In this document: piece by piece, positions 5,499 through 5,658 of the stretch | Layout of the letters: every line of letters begins with the position of its first letter | Position numbering within the stretch: the first letter of the stretch is position 1 | Source: Candidatus Pacearchaeota archaeon | GTDB lineage: Archaea; Nanobdellota; Nanobdellia; Pacearchaeales; GW2011-AR1 | Assembly: GCA_026395775.1 (NCBI GenBank) | Contig: JAPLYA010000034.1 | Span: forward strand, 1-5,658 | Direction of reading: 5' to 3' | Length of the DNA stretch: 5,658 nucleotides | Position numbers and translations under genes: made by a program | The notes under the pieces: model-generated | Told to the model about the DNA's origin: nothing | The model's input: the letters and a program-made list of their open reading frames with translations, nothing else | Database searches by the model: none

Positions 5499-5658
5499 AT
5501 GAAAAGTTTTATTAGAAAAATTTTTGAAAAAGAAATTGATGAGCAAGTTCATAGGCAGTTTGTAAGATTTGGAAAAGGAAAATATGGGAAAAAAGCTGCT
5601 TTGAATCTAATTAAAAATGATAAGGTTAAAGCTCGAGGGAGTTTTGAATATGCAAATG
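5499..5658 (+). CDS. Partial conserved-looking hypothetical protein (N-terminal 53 codons)
   Basis: The reading frame starts with MKSFIRKIFEKEIDEQVH and is open to the window edge, so the gene is cut by the window, not broken. The visible part is a lysine-rich amphipathic helix (1-17), then HRQFVRFGKGKYGKKAALNL (18-37), and an RGSFEYAN segment (46-53). From memory, short proteins with an F-x-R-[FY]-[GS]-K-G-x-[YF] stretch followed by a [SN]-F-E-[FY]-A-N motif recur in DPANN archaea without known function; this match is recollection, not a search. The promoter 26 nt upstream and the strong codon pattern support a real gene. It is transcribed away from the transporter. No function can be assigned. 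Confidence 0.75.
   Translation, partial: MKSFIRKIFEKEIDEQVHRQFVRFGKGKYGKKAALNLIKNDKVKARGSFEYAN

Noticed and set aside
5361..5552. Minus-strand 63-codon open frame across the divergent spacer and the start of the plus-strand gene
   Set aside because: It is Asn/Phe-rich, of the kind AT-rich DNA gives by chance, and lies antisense to the better supported gene and its TATA box.

Overview
The window is AT-rich DNA from an archaeon, most likely a member of the DPANN group (Pacearchaeota/Woesearchaeota-like). The evidence is an AMP phosphorylase of the archaeal type, a signal-peptide and tail-anchored surface protein dense in N-glycosylation sequons, TATA boxes placed about 25-28 nt upstream of start codons (leaderless transcripts), almost no Shine-Dalgarno sequences in front of first genes, and small genes with short spacers. 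The lineage is an inference from protein style and promoter layout, not from a marker gene.

Layout, left to right. 1-114: AT-rich tail with short repeats and a small hairpin. 115-1611 (-): a 498-residue secreted, membrane-anchored surface glycoprotein with Ig-like folds. 1612-1862: intergenic stretch with its promoter and repeated 'ctctttagtc' motifs. 1863-2582 (-): a two-TM protein with a cytosolic RCK/TrkA-N nucleotide-binding domain, built like a potassium channel but lacking the selectivity filter. 2575-4044 (-): AMP phosphorylase, overlapping the RCK gene by 8 nt, so the two form an operon. 4045-4245: intergenic, with the operon promoter, a hairpin and U-tracts. 4246-5271 (-): an AI-2E family (UPF0118/PerM-like) membrane transporter. 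5272-5498: divergent promoter region with inverted repeats. 5499-5658 (+): the first 53 codons of a small conserved-looking gene that runs off the window.

How the genes relate: the clearest functional unit is AMP phosphorylase plus the filter-less RCK membrane protein. AMP phosphorylase opens the archaeal nucleoside-monophosphate degradation pathway (AMP to ribose-1,5-bisphosphate, then an isomerase and type III RuBisCO, neither of which is in this window). The RCK domain is a family that senses NAD(H) or adenine nucleotides, so a link between nucleotide status and a membrane event is a reasonable hypothesis. The surface protein and the AI-2E transporter are separate transcription units with their own promoters. 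No rRNA, tRNA, CRISPR, insertion sequence or prophage gene was seen.
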